Assembly (NCBI GenBank): GCA_965660945.1
Contig: CBFIBS010000001.1
Coordinates: forward strand, 248,001 to 312,000
Direction of reading: 5' to 3'
Length of the DNA: 64,000 bases
Origin: UBA7985 sp002711265
Lineage (GTDB): Bacteria; Pseudomonadota; Alphaproteobacteria; UBA7985
In this document: piece after piece, positions 7,147-15,883 of the stretch
Position numbering within the stretch: the first letter of the stretch is position 1
How the letters are laid out: every line of letters begins with the position of its first letter
Translations under genes and position numbers: made by a program
Notes under the pieces: model-generated
Databases searched by the model: none
What the model saw: the letters and a program-made list of their open reading frames with translations, nothing else
What the model was told of the DNA's origin: nothing

Positions 7147-8156
7147 GGTGTCTTAGCCTTCTGCGGGTTGCTCCCCTCAGGTGGTGGTGAGTGTGATGAG
7201 GGCGATGAGGGTGGGGATGATTCCTCCGGCGGCAGCGGCGGCGTGGCCGCAGGCCGGCGGGTCTGGTTGATCAGAACGATCCCCACCAGAACCAACGGCA
7301 GGCCGATCAACGCCGACCAGGTCCACTGGTAGCCCTCGACGACGGTGGAGATGCCCAGCGCGATGGGTGGGAACAGCACCGTGGCGTAGGCTGCCCGACT
7401 GGCCCCGATCCGCCCCAGCAGAGTGAGGTAGGCAGTGAAGGCGAGGACGCTGCCGAAGACAGCTAGCCACAACCCGCCGCCGATGTACTGCCAGCTGACT
7501 TCGATGGCGAGTTCCTGTCCCCGGATCAGACTTAGCGCCAGCATCAGTGAAGCGCCGTAGAGCATGGCCCACGCGGTCGACCCCATGACCGGCAGGTCCC
7601 GGCGCTGTGCGGCGGCGGAGACCATGTTGCCCGAGCAGAAACTGAGCGTGCCGAGGAAACACAGGCCCAGGGCTGCGAGGGCTGAAACAGCGAGTGTGGA
7701 GCCCTCGCCAGAAGGCCCGCTCCCCTGCCCCGCGATTTCAGGCCAGTACAGCAGCAGGACGCCCCCAAAGCCCAGTGCTGAAGCCACCAGACCCAGCGGG
7801 GTGATCGGGGTCCTGAACACCGCGGCGCTGAAGAACAGGTTGATCAGCGAGGCACTGGCAAAGACCACGGCGAGCAGACCCGACGGCAGGACAAGGGCGC
7901 CGGTGTAGAAGAAGAAATAGTTGGTGGAGAACAGGAACAGACCGATGACAAGTGCCACACCGTGCCCCCAAAGGGGCAGCGCCAGACGCCGCCCGCTGAG
8001 CCGGGTGATGATCATCAGCAGGCTGCCCGCGATAATGAACCGCCACACCAGCGAGACCTCGGGGGCGATTTCTCCGACTTGCCACTTCAACGGCAGCCAG
8101 CTGGTCGACCAGCCGACAACGACCAGGGCATAGAGCAGAATGTCAAAGGGTTTCAC
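7143..8156 (-). CDS. EamA/DMT-superfamily permease
   Basis: A 337-residue integral membrane protein with about ten hydrophobic helices, made of two EamA repeats (for example WSTSWLPLKWQVGEIAPEVSLVWRF at the start). It has a GTG start and a Pro/Ser-rich cytoplasmic C-terminal tail (PPLPPEESSPP...). Members export amino acids, metabolites or drugs; the substrate cannot be told from sequence. It sits in a three-gene minus-strand unit, DUF1330 - EamA - GNAT, with 24 bases before it and a 4-base overlap after it. A second EamA gene lies at 34768. Confidence 0.9.
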   Translation of the reverse strand: MKPFDILLYALVVVGWSTSWLPLKWQVGEIAPEVSLVWRFIIAGSLLMIITRLSGRRLALPLWGHGVALVIGLFLFSTNYFFFYTGALVLPSGLLAVVFASASLINLFFSAAVFRTPITPLGLVASALGFGGVLLLYWPEIAGQGSGPSGEGSTLAVSALAALGLCFLGTLSFCSGNMVSAAAQRRDLPVMGSTAWAMLYGASLMLALSLIRGQELAIEVSWQYIGGGLWLAVFGSVLAFTAYLTLLGRIGASRAAYATVLFPPIALGISTVVEGYQWTWSALIGLPLVLVGIVLINQTRRPAATPPLPPEESSPPSSPSSHSPPPEGSNPQKAKTP

Positions 8157-8180
8157 AGGCCCGTTTGCCGGGCTCCGGGG

Positions 8181-8471
8181 TCAGTCGACCCCCTCGACCA
8201 GCACCACGTCGCGCACGGACGACTGCGAGGAGAAGCCAACAGCCTTCTGATAGAGCTCGGAGTTGTAGCAGGCCTGAGCCACTTCGAGTGATGGAAACTC
8301 CACCACAACGTTGCGTGAGCGGTCGCGGCCTTCGAGTTGCACGTGGCGGCCGCCACGGGCAAGAAAGCGCCCACCGTGGCTCTCGATCGCTTCTTTGGCG
8401 ACACTGGCGTAGTTGCCGTAGACGTCGGCATCGGTGACTTCGACGTTGGCGACCCAGTAACACTTCGGCAT
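8181..8471 (-). CDS. DUF1330-family protein
   Basis: A 96-residue protein of the DUF1330 family, related to the ferredoxin-like dimeric alpha-beta barrel proteins. Recognisable blocks are PKCYWVANVEVTDADVYGNY, ESHGGRFLARGG and VVVEFPSLEVAQACYNSELYQ. The ATG at 8469-8471 is preceded by a good AGGAG eight bases upstream, so I prefer it to the GTG five codons earlier. It is the first gene of the unit with the EamA permease and the GNAT enzyme. No biochemical function is established for the family. Confidence 0.9.
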   Translation of the reverse strand: MPKCYWVANVEVTDADVYGNYASVAKEAIESHGGRFLARGGRHVQLEGRDRSRNVVVEFPSLEVAQACYNSELYQKAVGFSSQSSVRDVVLVEGVD

Positions 8472-8828
8472 TTCATTTCTCCTCACAAAACCTCGGTCTC
8501 TATCTGCCGTGCCTGCAGGCTCTCAGACAAGGGTTAAATTGTTCTCTTAAGCTGCAGGACAAGAATGCAGCATGCGCGACGCTTGACCCCGCCGCGCGCA
8601 GCGCGGTCGGGGGCAAGTCGGCGCAACTTCTTACCGATGACACTCAACTCTCGGCGTTCATGCTGAGCCTATCGCAGGACTTTGAGCGCCGTTCAAGCGA
8701 AGAGGGCCAACGCGCTCACAGCGAAGCGTTTTGAGCGCAAGGCAAAGAGTTGCGCGTGGGAGGGCCGAAGGCCGCGAAGCGGCCGAGGACCGAGCGCGCA
8801 ATCTGTTTCGTCTTACCCCAAGACTGCT
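8472..8828. other. Hairpin-rich intergenic spacer
   Basis: About 350 bases without a convincing gene between soeC-like and DUF1330 (both on the minus strand). The spacer has two strong dyads: CTTGACCCCGCCGCGC (8582-8597) against GCGCGGTCGGGGGCAAG (8601-8617), and a nested hairpin at 8750-8801 (listed separately). The promoter of the DUF1330 unit must also be here. Confidence 0.6.
8750..8801 (-). terminator. Nested hairpin downstream of the molybdoenzyme operon
   Basis: The outer arms TTGCGCG (8750-8756) and CGCGCAA (8795-8801) enclose a perfect inner hairpin GGCCGC-GAA-GCGGCC (8770-8784). Read on the minus strand, it begins 27 bases after the last gene of the operon. The following T tract is weak (CTCTTTG), so it may be a terminator or a 3'-end stabiliser. 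Confidence 0.45.
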
Positions 8829-9752
8829 TCAGCGCTTACCGTAGTAGAGGCCAACGACATGCTCCGCCTCAGCAAAGAACAGCCAACGGCTGGCGAAAAG
8901 CCCGACCAGATGCACGCTGAGCGCCGCCAGTCCGGCCCACCACAGCGGCACTGTCACCAACAGCAGCGCCGGCACCAGTCCAACCATCACCGCCGCAATC
9001 AGCCGAAGCCGACGCTGGTGCTTTCGCCCGATCTGGAAAGCCATTTCACGAAGCAGGTAATTCGTCCCCGAATGTGGACTCTCGAGCAAGCGCACCGATC
9101 CGATACCGCCCAGGCCCGTTGCGGTTTCCATGCTGTGACCGGCAGCGGCAAACCGGCGGTCGCCCTGGCGCCAATAGCCCCATTGCAGCACCGTCAGCAC
9201 CAGCAGCATGACCACCGTGCCCATCACCGTCTGGGCCACCGGCGCGGTCACCAGCGCCCCACCCGAAATCGAGAACAGCACGAACAAGACAGGCACCAGC
9301 CCCATGTTCCAACGCGGCACGGTCTTCAACTGGGCATAGATCATCGAGGTGCAGACCACCGTCAGCAGCGAAAACGCAGCCCCCAGCACGCCCAGCCAGC
9401 GCAGCCACTCCAGCCCCTCCAGCCCCGCCAGCCCACCGACACCGCCAGGCACCAGAAACACCCGCCAGAAGGCAAAGGGCGCTATCACCACCAGAGCCGC
9501 GACGGAAACCACCCCTTCCCGGCTCAGCCAGCTCGAACGCCACTGCGAGAACGCCTTGAGCGCGCGCTCGGGGTGCCCCAGATGCAGGGTCGATGCAATC
9601 AGCCCGACAACCGAAAGGCCATAGGCCAGCCCGAAGGCCCAGAACGCCGCCCAGCCGGATAGGGCCGGAACCCCCAGCCCCAGCCAGATCAGCAGACCGA
9701 AGCCAACCCCGGAGAGCGCGGTAAACATAATGATAGAAGGAGCTGGATGCAT
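8829..9752 (-). CDS. soeC: Membrane anchor subunit of molybdopterin oxidoreductase (DmsC/SoeC type)
   Basis: A 307-residue membrane protein of the DmsC anchor family, with about eight hydrophobic helices. Typical motifs are FTALSGVGFGLLIWLGLG at the start and LIASTLHLGHPERALKAFSQWRSSWLSREG, the quinone-side loop shared by DmsC and SoeC. It would anchor the catalytic and Fe-S subunits to the cytoplasmic membrane and pass electrons to quinone. It is third in the order A-B-C on the minus strand. The symbol is given because the set looks more like SoeABC than DmsABC (see the catalytic subunit); the subunit alone cannot settle this. Confidence 0.85.
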   Translation of the reverse strand: MHPAPSIIMFTALSGVGFGLLIWLGLGVPALSGWAAFWAFGLAYGLSVVGLIASTLHLGHPERALKAFSQWRSSWLSREGVVSVAALVVIAPFAFWRVFLVPGGVGGLAGLEGLEWLRWLGVLGAAFSLLTVVCTSMIYAQLKTVPRWNMGLVPVLFVLFSISGGALVTAPVAQTVMGTVVMLLVLTVLQWGYWRQGDRRFAAAGHSMETATGLGGIGSVRLLESPHSGTNYLLREMAFQIGRKHQRRLRLIAAVMVGLVPALLLVTVPLWWAGLAALSVHLVGLFASRWLFFAEAEHVVGLYYGKR

Positions 9753-9861
9753 AGTATCTTAGCTTGTTTTCAAGTGGGTTCTCGCCGCTCAGCTGCGGAC
9801 TTCAGTCTCAAGGATGAGCCGCAACGGTGGCTCGGCCGGGCTTAACGCGGTGCTTCTTCGT

Positions 9862-10665
9862 TCAGCCCATCTTATCTAGCGCGCGGTCCAGCCAACCAAA
9901 GAAGCCCGGAGCGTCCTTGGCCTCGGCGGCGAGCGCCGTGCCGCAGCCGCCCTGAAAGCCACTGTTCTTGGCCGCCAGATCGGCCAGCGTCTTCTGGCGT
10001 GGGGGCAGATACTGGTTCACCGGCCGGGTTCCCTGCTCTTCCATCAGGCTGATCCCGCCCCGCTCGGCAACCAACTGTGAGACGTTGCTGTCGGGGTCGG
10101 CAAAATCACCAAAGTGGCGCGCGCCAGCCGGGCAGGTGCGCACGCAGGCGGGCTCGCGGTCTTCTTCGGGCAGGTTTTCGTTGTAGATCCGGTCCACACA
10201 AAGCGTGCACTTCTTCATCACCTGCTCGACCGGGTCCATCTCGCGGGCGCCATAGGGGCAGGCCCAGGCGCAGAGCCCGCAGCCGATACAGTCGTCCTCG
10301 TTGACCAGTACGATGCCGTCTTCGGTGCGCTTGTAGGATGCACCCGTCGGGCAGACGGTGACGCAAGGGGCGTCTTCACAGTGCAGGCACGACTTGGGGA
10401 AGTGCACCACCTGCGCAATCGGCGTCTCTCCAATAACCTGCTTGTCCGCCTCACCCAGATCCGGGGTCACCTCGAAGGTATGCACGCGGTTGAGAAAGCT
10501 GCCCACCGGATCGGCGCCGTAGGCATCGGTGTCAGACAGCGGCGCGCCATAGTTCGAGGTATTCCACTCCTTACAGCTGATCACGCAGGCATGGCAGCCC
10601 ACGCAGGTATCCAGATCGATGGCGAGACCCAGCTTCTTTTCGGTGGTGGCGGGTAAAGTCGTCAT
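9862..10665 (-). CDS. soeB: Iron-sulfur subunit of molybdopterin oxidoreductase (DmsB/SoeB type)
   Basis: A 267-residue ferredoxin-type electron-transfer subunit. It has four cysteine groups for four [4Fe-4S] clusters: CVGCHACVISC, CLHCEDAPCVTVCPTGA, CIGCGLCAWACPYGA and CTLCVDR with CVRTCPAGA. The ATG at 10663-10665 has a strong AGGAGG ten bases upstream and yields MTTLPATTEKKLGLAIDLDTC. A longer frame overlapping the upstream gene is less likely. It starts just after the stop of the catalytic subunit, so the three genes form one operon. Confidence 0.93.
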   Translation of the reverse strand: MTTLPATTEKKLGLAIDLDTCVGCHACVISCKEWNTSNYGAPLSDTDAYGADPVGSFLNRVHTFEVTPDLGEADKQVIGETPIAQVVHFPKSCLHCEDAPCVTVCPTGASYKRTEDGIVLVNEDDCIGCGLCAWACPYGAREMDPVEQVMKKCTLCVDRIYNENLPEEDREPACVRTCPAGARHFGDFADPDSNVSQLVAERGGISLMEEQGTRPVNQYLPPRQKTLADLAAKNSGFQGGCGTALAAEAKDAPGFFGWLDRALDKMG

Positions 10666-10669
10666 GGGT

Positions 10670-13507
10670 TCAGCCCTCCTCGTGGCCGAAGCGGATGGTC
10701 GCCGGTCCCTGCCCCACGGGTGAAGCCTGCGTCCCGGTCTCCGGCAGGCTGGCGGCATCGGCGGGGGGCGCTGTTTTCTCGACGCGCACGCGCAGATCGT
10801 ACCAGGCAGCCTGCCCTGTCACCGGGTCAGAATTCGACCAGCGCAGGCCGTCGCCTTTGGGCGGCAACAGCTCGTGGATCAGGTGATTGAGCAGGAAGCC
10901 CTTCTTGGCCTCCGGGGCGTCGGGGTCGAGCGCCCAGGCGCCCTTGCGCTTACCGATGGCGTTCCACGTCCAGACCGTCTGCGGGTTGAGCGCGTCCATA
11001 CGCGCCACCGGCACCGTGATCGCACCGTGGGGCGAGGTCACCAGCGCCCAGTCGCCCTCAGCGAAGCCCTGCGCCTTCCACACGGCGGTGGGGACGTAGA
11101 GCGGGTTGTGACCATGGATCTGACGCAGCCAGGCGTTCTGCGAGCCCCAGGAATGGTACATGGCCGCCGGGCGCTGGGTGATGGCGTGCAGCGGGAAATC
11201 ACTGTGGCTCACGGCCTGCTCTTCGAGCGGCTCCCACCAGCACGGCAAGGGGTCGAGGGTCTCAAGTATCCGCGCGCGCAGATGCTCGGGCGGCTGGCGC
11301 TCCCCGTGGCCACGCGCGGCCTGCTGGAAGCGCGCCATGGTCTCGACGTAGAGCGAGAACACGTAGGGCTGGGGTTTATCGAAAAAGGCCTTTTCGACCG
11401 CCCAGTCCTGATAGGCCTGGTTCCAGGGTTTGAAGTACCGCGCCTCCTCGGGCACGTGCTCCATCCAGAAACCGCCGTTTTCAATGTAGCGGTCGAGCTG
11501 CCCGGGGTTTGGCGCCCCGCGACCCGCGCCGCTTTCGTCTTCCCCGCGCCAGCCCGCCAGCGGACCAACCCCGGGGCGGCGCTGGTGGTTGACCATGTAG
11601 TCGGCATAGTCCTCGAAGGCCGGCTCACCGGCGTCGGTGACGAAGCCCGGGAGGCCCAGGCGCGCGCCCAGCTGCACCAGAACCGTCTGGAACCCGCGCA
11701 CGTCACGGTCGGGCTCGACCACCGGCCAGCGGATGCTGTCGGCGACCGCGTCGGCCTCGCAGATCGGCCGGTCGAGCAGCGAAATGCAATCGTGGCGCTC
11801 AAGATAGGTGGTGTCGGGCAGAACCAGATCCGCGAAGGCGACCATCTCAGAGGAATAACTGTCGGCGTAGATCAGCTTGGGGATGACATACTCGCCCGTC
11901 TCCGGGTCGGTGTCGGTCAGCATGTCCATGACACCGCGCGTGTTCATGGACGAGTTCCACGCCATGTTCGCCATGTACATGAACAGCGCGTCGACCTTGT
12001 AGGGATCACCGGCGTGGGCGTTGGAGACCACCATGTGCATCAGCCCGTGGGCCGACATCGGGTTTTCCCAGGTAAAGGCCTTGTCGATCCGGGCCGGGCT
12101 GCCGTCATCCTTCAGCGCCAGATGCTCCGGCCCGCGCACGAAACCAAGGTGCGGGCCGTTGAGCGGCGCACCCGGCGTCACCCCGACGTGCGGGGTCGGG
12201 TGCGCCTCGACCGGCTTGGGATAGGGCGGCTTGAACCGGAACCCGCCGGGAACCTCAACCGAGCCGAGCAAAATCTGCAGCAGGTGCAGCGCGCGGCAGG
12301 TCTGGAAGCCGTTGGAGTGCGCCGAAATCCCGCGCATGGCGTGGAAGGCGACAGGGCGACCGATCATGGTCTCGTGACGCTGGCCCCGGAAGTCGATCCA
12401 GGGCTGGTCGATGACGATTTCCTCTTCGAACGCCGTATGCGCCAGCTCGGCGGCCAGCCGCCGGATGGTCACGGCGGTAACGCCGGTGCGTTCGGCGACG
12501 GCTTCAGGGGCATAGGCAGGGTCGAGGTAGCGCTCGGCCAGCAGCATGAACACCGGCTTGTGTGCCTGCCCCTGCGCATCGGTCCAGGTCTTGCCCAGTT
12601 CCGGCTGCACCCCGGCTTCGTTCCAGGCCTTAACTGTGCCGCTGCGCCGGTCAAGCACCAGCGGCTCGTCGTCGTCATTGCGTAGGAACAGACCGAAATC
12701 AGGACTTTCCGGGTCACTCTGGACCAGATAGCCGGCGTTGGTGTAGCGGCTGAGGTAGTCGAGATCGACCTTACCCGCTTTCAGCAGTTCGTGCACCAGC
12801 GCAAGGATGAACAGGCCGTCCGTGCCGGGGGTGATACCCACCCACTCATCGGCAATGGCGTTGTAGCCTGAGCGGACCGGGTTCACGCCGACGACTTTGG
12901 CGCCGCGTTCCTTGAGACGGCCCAACCCCATCTTGATCGGGTTGGAATCGTGATCCTCAGCGACGCCGAAGATCATGAACATCTTGGTCCGCTCCCAGTC
13001 CGGCTGACCAAACTCCCAGAACGCCCCGCCCATGGTGTAGATCCCGGCGGCCGCCATATTGACCGAGCAGAACCCACCGTGGGCAGCATAGTTGGGGGTG
13101 CCGAACTGCTGCGCCCACCAGCCGGTAAAGGACTGCGATTGATCGCGGCCGGTGAAAAACGCCAGCTTCTCCGGGTTCTTCTCCCGGATCGGGGCAAGCC
13201 ATTCAACCGCCAGATCCAGTGCCTCGTCCCAGCTGATCTCGCGGAACTGACCCGAACCGCGCGGACCGGTCCGCAGCAGCGGCGCGCGCAGGCGCGCGGG
13301 CGACTTGTGCTGCATGATCCCGGCGCTACCCTTGGCACAGAGAACGCCACGGTTGACGGGGTGATCGCGGTTGCCCTCGATGTAGGAAACCTCACCATCG
13401 CGAAGGTGAACGTTGATGCCGCAGCGGCAGGCACACATGTAGCAGGTTGTCTGGCGGATCTCGTCCGCCACTCGTGGCGACGTTTCGATCTTGGGCTGGT
13501 GGTTCAT
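10670..13507 (-). CDS. soeA: Molybdopterin oxidoreductase catalytic subunit, probable sulfite dehydrogenase (quinone) SoeA
   Basis: A 945-residue complex iron-sulfur molybdoenzyme. The N-terminal cluster ligands are C22-x2-C25-x3-C29-x27-C57. The likely Mo ligand is C147 in HGGFCSVN, a cysteine as in PsrA/PhsA/SoeA, not the serine of DMSO reductase. There is no twin-arginine signal (the start is MNHQPKIETSPRVADEIRQT), so the enzyme should sit on the cytoplasmic face, which fits SoeABC, the membrane-bound enzyme that oxidises cytoplasmic sulfite to sulfate. The gene order A-B-C also matches. Polysulfide/thiosulfate reductases are the main alternatives, but those are normally Tat-exported. Confidence 0.85.
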   Translation of the reverse strand: MNHQPKIETSPRVADEIRQTTCYMCACRCGINVHLRDGEVSYIEGNRDHPVNRGVLCAKGSAGIMQHKSPARLRAPLLRTGPRGSGQFREISWDEALDLAVEWLAPIREKNPEKLAFFTGRDQSQSFTGWWAQQFGTPNYAAHGGFCSVNMAAAGIYTMGGAFWEFGQPDWERTKMFMIFGVAEDHDSNPIKMGLGRLKERGAKVVGVNPVRSGYNAIADEWVGITPGTDGLFILALVHELLKAGKVDLDYLSRYTNAGYLVQSDPESPDFGLFLRNDDDEPLVLDRRSGTVKAWNEAGVQPELGKTWTDAQGQAHKPVFMLLAERYLDPAYAPEAVAERTGVTAVTIRRLAAELAHTAFEEEIVIDQPWIDFRGQRHETMIGRPVAFHAMRGISAHSNGFQTCRALHLLQILLGSVEVPGGFRFKPPYPKPVEAHPTPHVGVTPGAPLNGPHLGFVRGPEHLALKDDGSPARIDKAFTWENPMSAHGLMHMVVSNAHAGDPYKVDALFMYMANMAWNSSMNTRGVMDMLTDTDPETGEYVIPKLIYADSYSSEMVAFADLVLPDTTYLERHDCISLLDRPICEADAVADSIRWPVVEPDRDVRGFQTVLVQLGARLGLPGFVTDAGEPAFEDYADYMVNHQRRPGVGPLAGWRGEDESGAGRGAPNPGQLDRYIENGGFWMEHVPEEARYFKPWNQAYQDWAVEKAFFDKPQPYVFSLYVETMARFQQAARGHGERQPPEHLRARILETLDPLPCWWEPLEEQAVSHSDFPLHAITQRPAAMYHSWGSQNAWLRQIHGHNPLYVPTAVWKAQGFAEGDWALVTSPHGAITVPVARMDALNPQTVWTWNAIGKRKGAWALDPDAPEAKKGFLLNHLIHELLPPKGDGLRWSNSDPVTGQAAWYDLRVRVEKTAPPADAASLPETGTQASPVGQGPATIRFGHEEG

Positions 13508-13641
13508 CTGTTTTCCTGCGCACCGGGGTCGTCGTGCGACAACCTACGGCAAAGCCACCTGTCAAAGCGACCCCTTTTTATTCCAATGTAGATTAATATG
13601 ACCCGAACGGCACACAAAGCGCCGCTTGGGGAACGAAGCCC

Positions 13642-14418
13642 TCAGGGATCAAGCCGTGAAAGCAGGTCCGGCAGATCGGCGATGGTGTCGATGACGTGGT
13701 CGGCTCCGGCTTCCAACAGAATGCTTCCGGCTTTATTGCGAACCGAGTCGACTTCGGCGCGGGGCAAGGCCGCTAGAGCCTCCACGCTCAGTCCCACGGC
13801 ATTGCCCGAAAGCGCGACCCCGACCGTCAATGCCCCGGCGTTCACCCCTTCAAGGATACCGGGAACGGTGTCGTCGACCTTGATCAGCGCCCGTGGCGAG
13901 TCCACGCCAAGGTCGGTACAGCAGCGCAGCATGCCCCCCGGTCCGGGCCGCCCTTCGCTCACGTCATCCGAACAAACCAGATTGTCAGGGCTGTAGCCCT
14001 GCGAGGCCGCCACCGGCAGCACGTGGGCCATGATCGAGCGGGTGTAGCCGGTGGTCGAGCCGATCTTCAGCCCCCGCGCCCGCAGCGCCGCCATAGTCTC
14101 GACCGTACCCGGCACAAGGGTCGCATAGCGCGCCGCCACAGTCTCGTTCTTCGGTACGAAAAGGGCATAGAGGGCATCGACATCGGCCCGCGTCGGCGCC
14201 GCGCCGCGCGTTTCCTGCCAGGCGGCGGCGATCCGGGGATCCGCCAGCATCGCCTCGATATGGGCGCGCTTGGGCAGCCCCATGGGCGCACGGGCTTCAT
14301 TAATGCTGACCTCAACCCCAAACGCGGCAAAGGTCTCCACGAACACACCCATGGGCGCGAAAGAGCCGAAATCCACGGTTGTCCCGGCCCAATCGAAGAT
14401 CACCGCCTCATAGCGCAT
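13642..14418 (-). CDS. phnX: Phosphonoacetaldehyde hydrolase
   Basis: A HAD-superfamily enzyme of 258 residues that cleaves phosphonoacetaldehyde to acetaldehyde and phosphate, the second step of 2-aminoethylphosphonate use. It carries the nucleophile D9 in IFDWAGTTVDFG and the Schiff-base lysine K50 in MGLPKRAHI, the feature that sets PhnX apart from other HAD hydrolases; both are three residues earlier than in the Bacillus enzyme. ICONIC later motifs are GSTTGYTRSIM and CSDDVSEGRPGPGGM. The ATG at 14416-14418 follows AGGAGAAGG. No PhnW transaminase is next to it. It is divergent from the DmdA-like gene. Confidence 0.93.
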   Translation of the reverse strand: MRYEAVIFDWAGTTVDFGSFAPMGVFVETFAAFGVEVSINEARAPMGLPKRAHIEAMLADPRIAAAWQETRGAAPTRADVDALYALFVPKNETVAARYATLVPGTVETMAALRARGLKIGSTTGYTRSIMAHVLPVAASQGYSPDNLVCSDDVSEGRPGPGGMLRCCTDLGVDSPRALIKVDDTVPGILEGVNAGALTVGVALSGNAVGLSVEALAALPRAEVDSVRNKAGSILLEAGADHVIDTIADLPDLLSRLDP

Positions 14419-14662
14419 ACACACCTTCTCCTGCTGACGCCCTGCGACCCTATCACTTGCCCATCGTGCACCACGGGTCAAACTGTCACGGACGCGCGTA
14501 GTGTCGCAAATCGGCCGGTGAGCGGTCCGGGTAGGATTGTTGAACCCGGACGCCCGGGCTAGCCCCTTGGGTCAGACTGACCTCAACATTCAACCCGAGC
14601 CTGAAACACAGGGGGCGAAGACCTTGATTTACCCACGTGACCCGGACCGCCCGGAAATTGCC

Positions 14663-15769
14663 ATGGGCGCCCGTGCCCGCCGCTCACCCTTCTTCGACCG
14701 CGCCAAAGCACGCGGCGCCTGCATGTATTCGATCTACAATCACATGCTGATGGCGACCAGCTACGGCAATCCGGCGCGCGAGTACGACCTGCTGATGAAC
14801 CACGCAGCGATCTGGGACGTGGGTGTCGAGCGTCAGGTTCAGCTCGAAGGCCCGGACGCGATGAAGCTGGCGCAGCTGATGTCCCCGCGCGACGTCTCAA
14901 AATGCAAGATCGGTCAGGGCTTCTACACCCCGATCCTGTCGCGCGACGGCGGGGTGATCAATGATCCGATCCTGCTCAAGCTCAGCGACGGTAAAATCTG
15001 GCTGTCGATCGCGGATAGCGACGTCAAGCTCTACGCCATGGGGCTGGCCGACGCCATGGAGCTGGACGTGGTCGTAACCGAGCCGGACGTCTCACCGCTG
15101 GCCATTCAGGGACCGCGCGCGGAAGACGTGGTCGCCGCCGTATTCGGCGAGGAAATCCGCGCCATCCGCTACTTCTACTTCATCGAGACCGAGATCCAAG
15201 GTATCCCGGTGGTGCTGCAGCGCTCGGGCTGGTCCAAGCAGGGTGGCTTCGAGATCTACCTCTGCGATGGTTCTCGGGGCGGGGAACTCTACGAGATCAT
15301 GTGGGCCGCCGGCGAAACACTGCTTGGCGAAAACTGGGGGCCGGGAACCCCCAACCCAATCGAGCGGATCGAGAGCGGTCTGTTCAGCTGGGGCACCGAC
15401 TTCGACGAGCAGAACAACCCCTTCGAGTGCCGCTTGGGCAAGTGGTGCGACCTCGACGGAGACCATGACTTTCTGGCCAAAGAAGCCCTGCTGCGCATCC
15501 GCGAGCAAGGCCCGCGCGAGCAACTCGTCGGGCTGCACCTCGCCGGCAGTGAGCCGCTGCCCGGGGCGGTCAAGCCCATGCAGCTGACCCGCAAGGATGG
15601 CAGCGAGATCGGCACCCTGCGCGCCAGCACGTGGTCGCCGCGGCTGGAGCGCAACATCGCACTGGCCCGCGTGCTCACGGCGGAATCCGAGCTGGGCAAC
15701 ACCATCCTCGCGGAAGTCGCCAACGGCAGTATGGTCGAAGCGACCGTGGTGAACGTGCCCTTTGTCTGA
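14663..15769 (+). CDS. dmdA: DMSP demethylase DmdA-like aminomethyltransferase (GcvT family)
   Basis: A 368-residue GcvT-fold protein, the same length as marine DmdA. DmdA moves a methyl group from dimethylsulfoniopropionate to tetrahydrofolate, forming methylmercaptopropionate. Stretches matching DmdA as I know it include YNHMLMATSYGN, WDVGVERQVQLEGPDA, MSPRDVSKCKIGQGFYTPI, WLSIADSDVKLYAMGLA, RSGWSKQGGFEIY and NPIERIESGLFSWGTDFD. I choose the ATG at 14663; a frame extending to a TTG at 14537 is less likely. The neighbouring ABC transporter is parallel and starts 115 bases later. DmdA has close non-demethylating relatives, so the substrate is likely but not certain. Confidence 0.75.
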   Translation: MGARARRSPFFDRAKARGACMYSIYNHMLMATSYGNPAREYDLLMNHAAIWDVGVERQVQLEGPDAMKLAQLMSPRDVSKCKIGQGFYTPILSRDGGVINDPILLKLSDGKIWLSIADSDVKLYAMGLADAMELDVVVTEPDVSPLAIQGPRAEDVVAAVFGEEIRAIRYFYFIETEIQGIPVVLQRSGWSKQGGFEIYLCDGSRGGELYEIMWAAGETLLGENWGPGTPNPIERIESGLFSWGTDFDEQNNPFECRLGKWCDLDGDHDFLAKEALLRIREQGPREQLVGLHLAGSEPLPGAVKPMQLTRKDGSEIGTLRASTWSPRLERNIALARVLTAESELGNTILAEVANGSMVEATVVNVPFV

Positions 15770-15883
15770 TCGGTTAGGAACCTGCTGACAGTCGTAAAGC
15801 TCCTCAAAATCACGTGCTAAGAATTTGACTCTCCGCTGCCTTTCAATAGACCTTGGGGCGAAACTGTACCGGACCCTTGGCCT

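Noticed and set aside
10874..12685. A 603-codon open frame on the plus strand opposite the molybdoenzyme catalytic gene
   Set aside because: It is antisense to a clearly coding gene, is low in recognisable domains and rich in Arg/His/Gly/Val, as expected from a shadow frame in GC-rich DNA.
10670..13507. Assignment as periplasmic DMSO reductase DmsA
   Set aside because: No twin-arginine signal peptide, and the probable Mo ligand is Cys (HGGFCSVN) instead of Ser.
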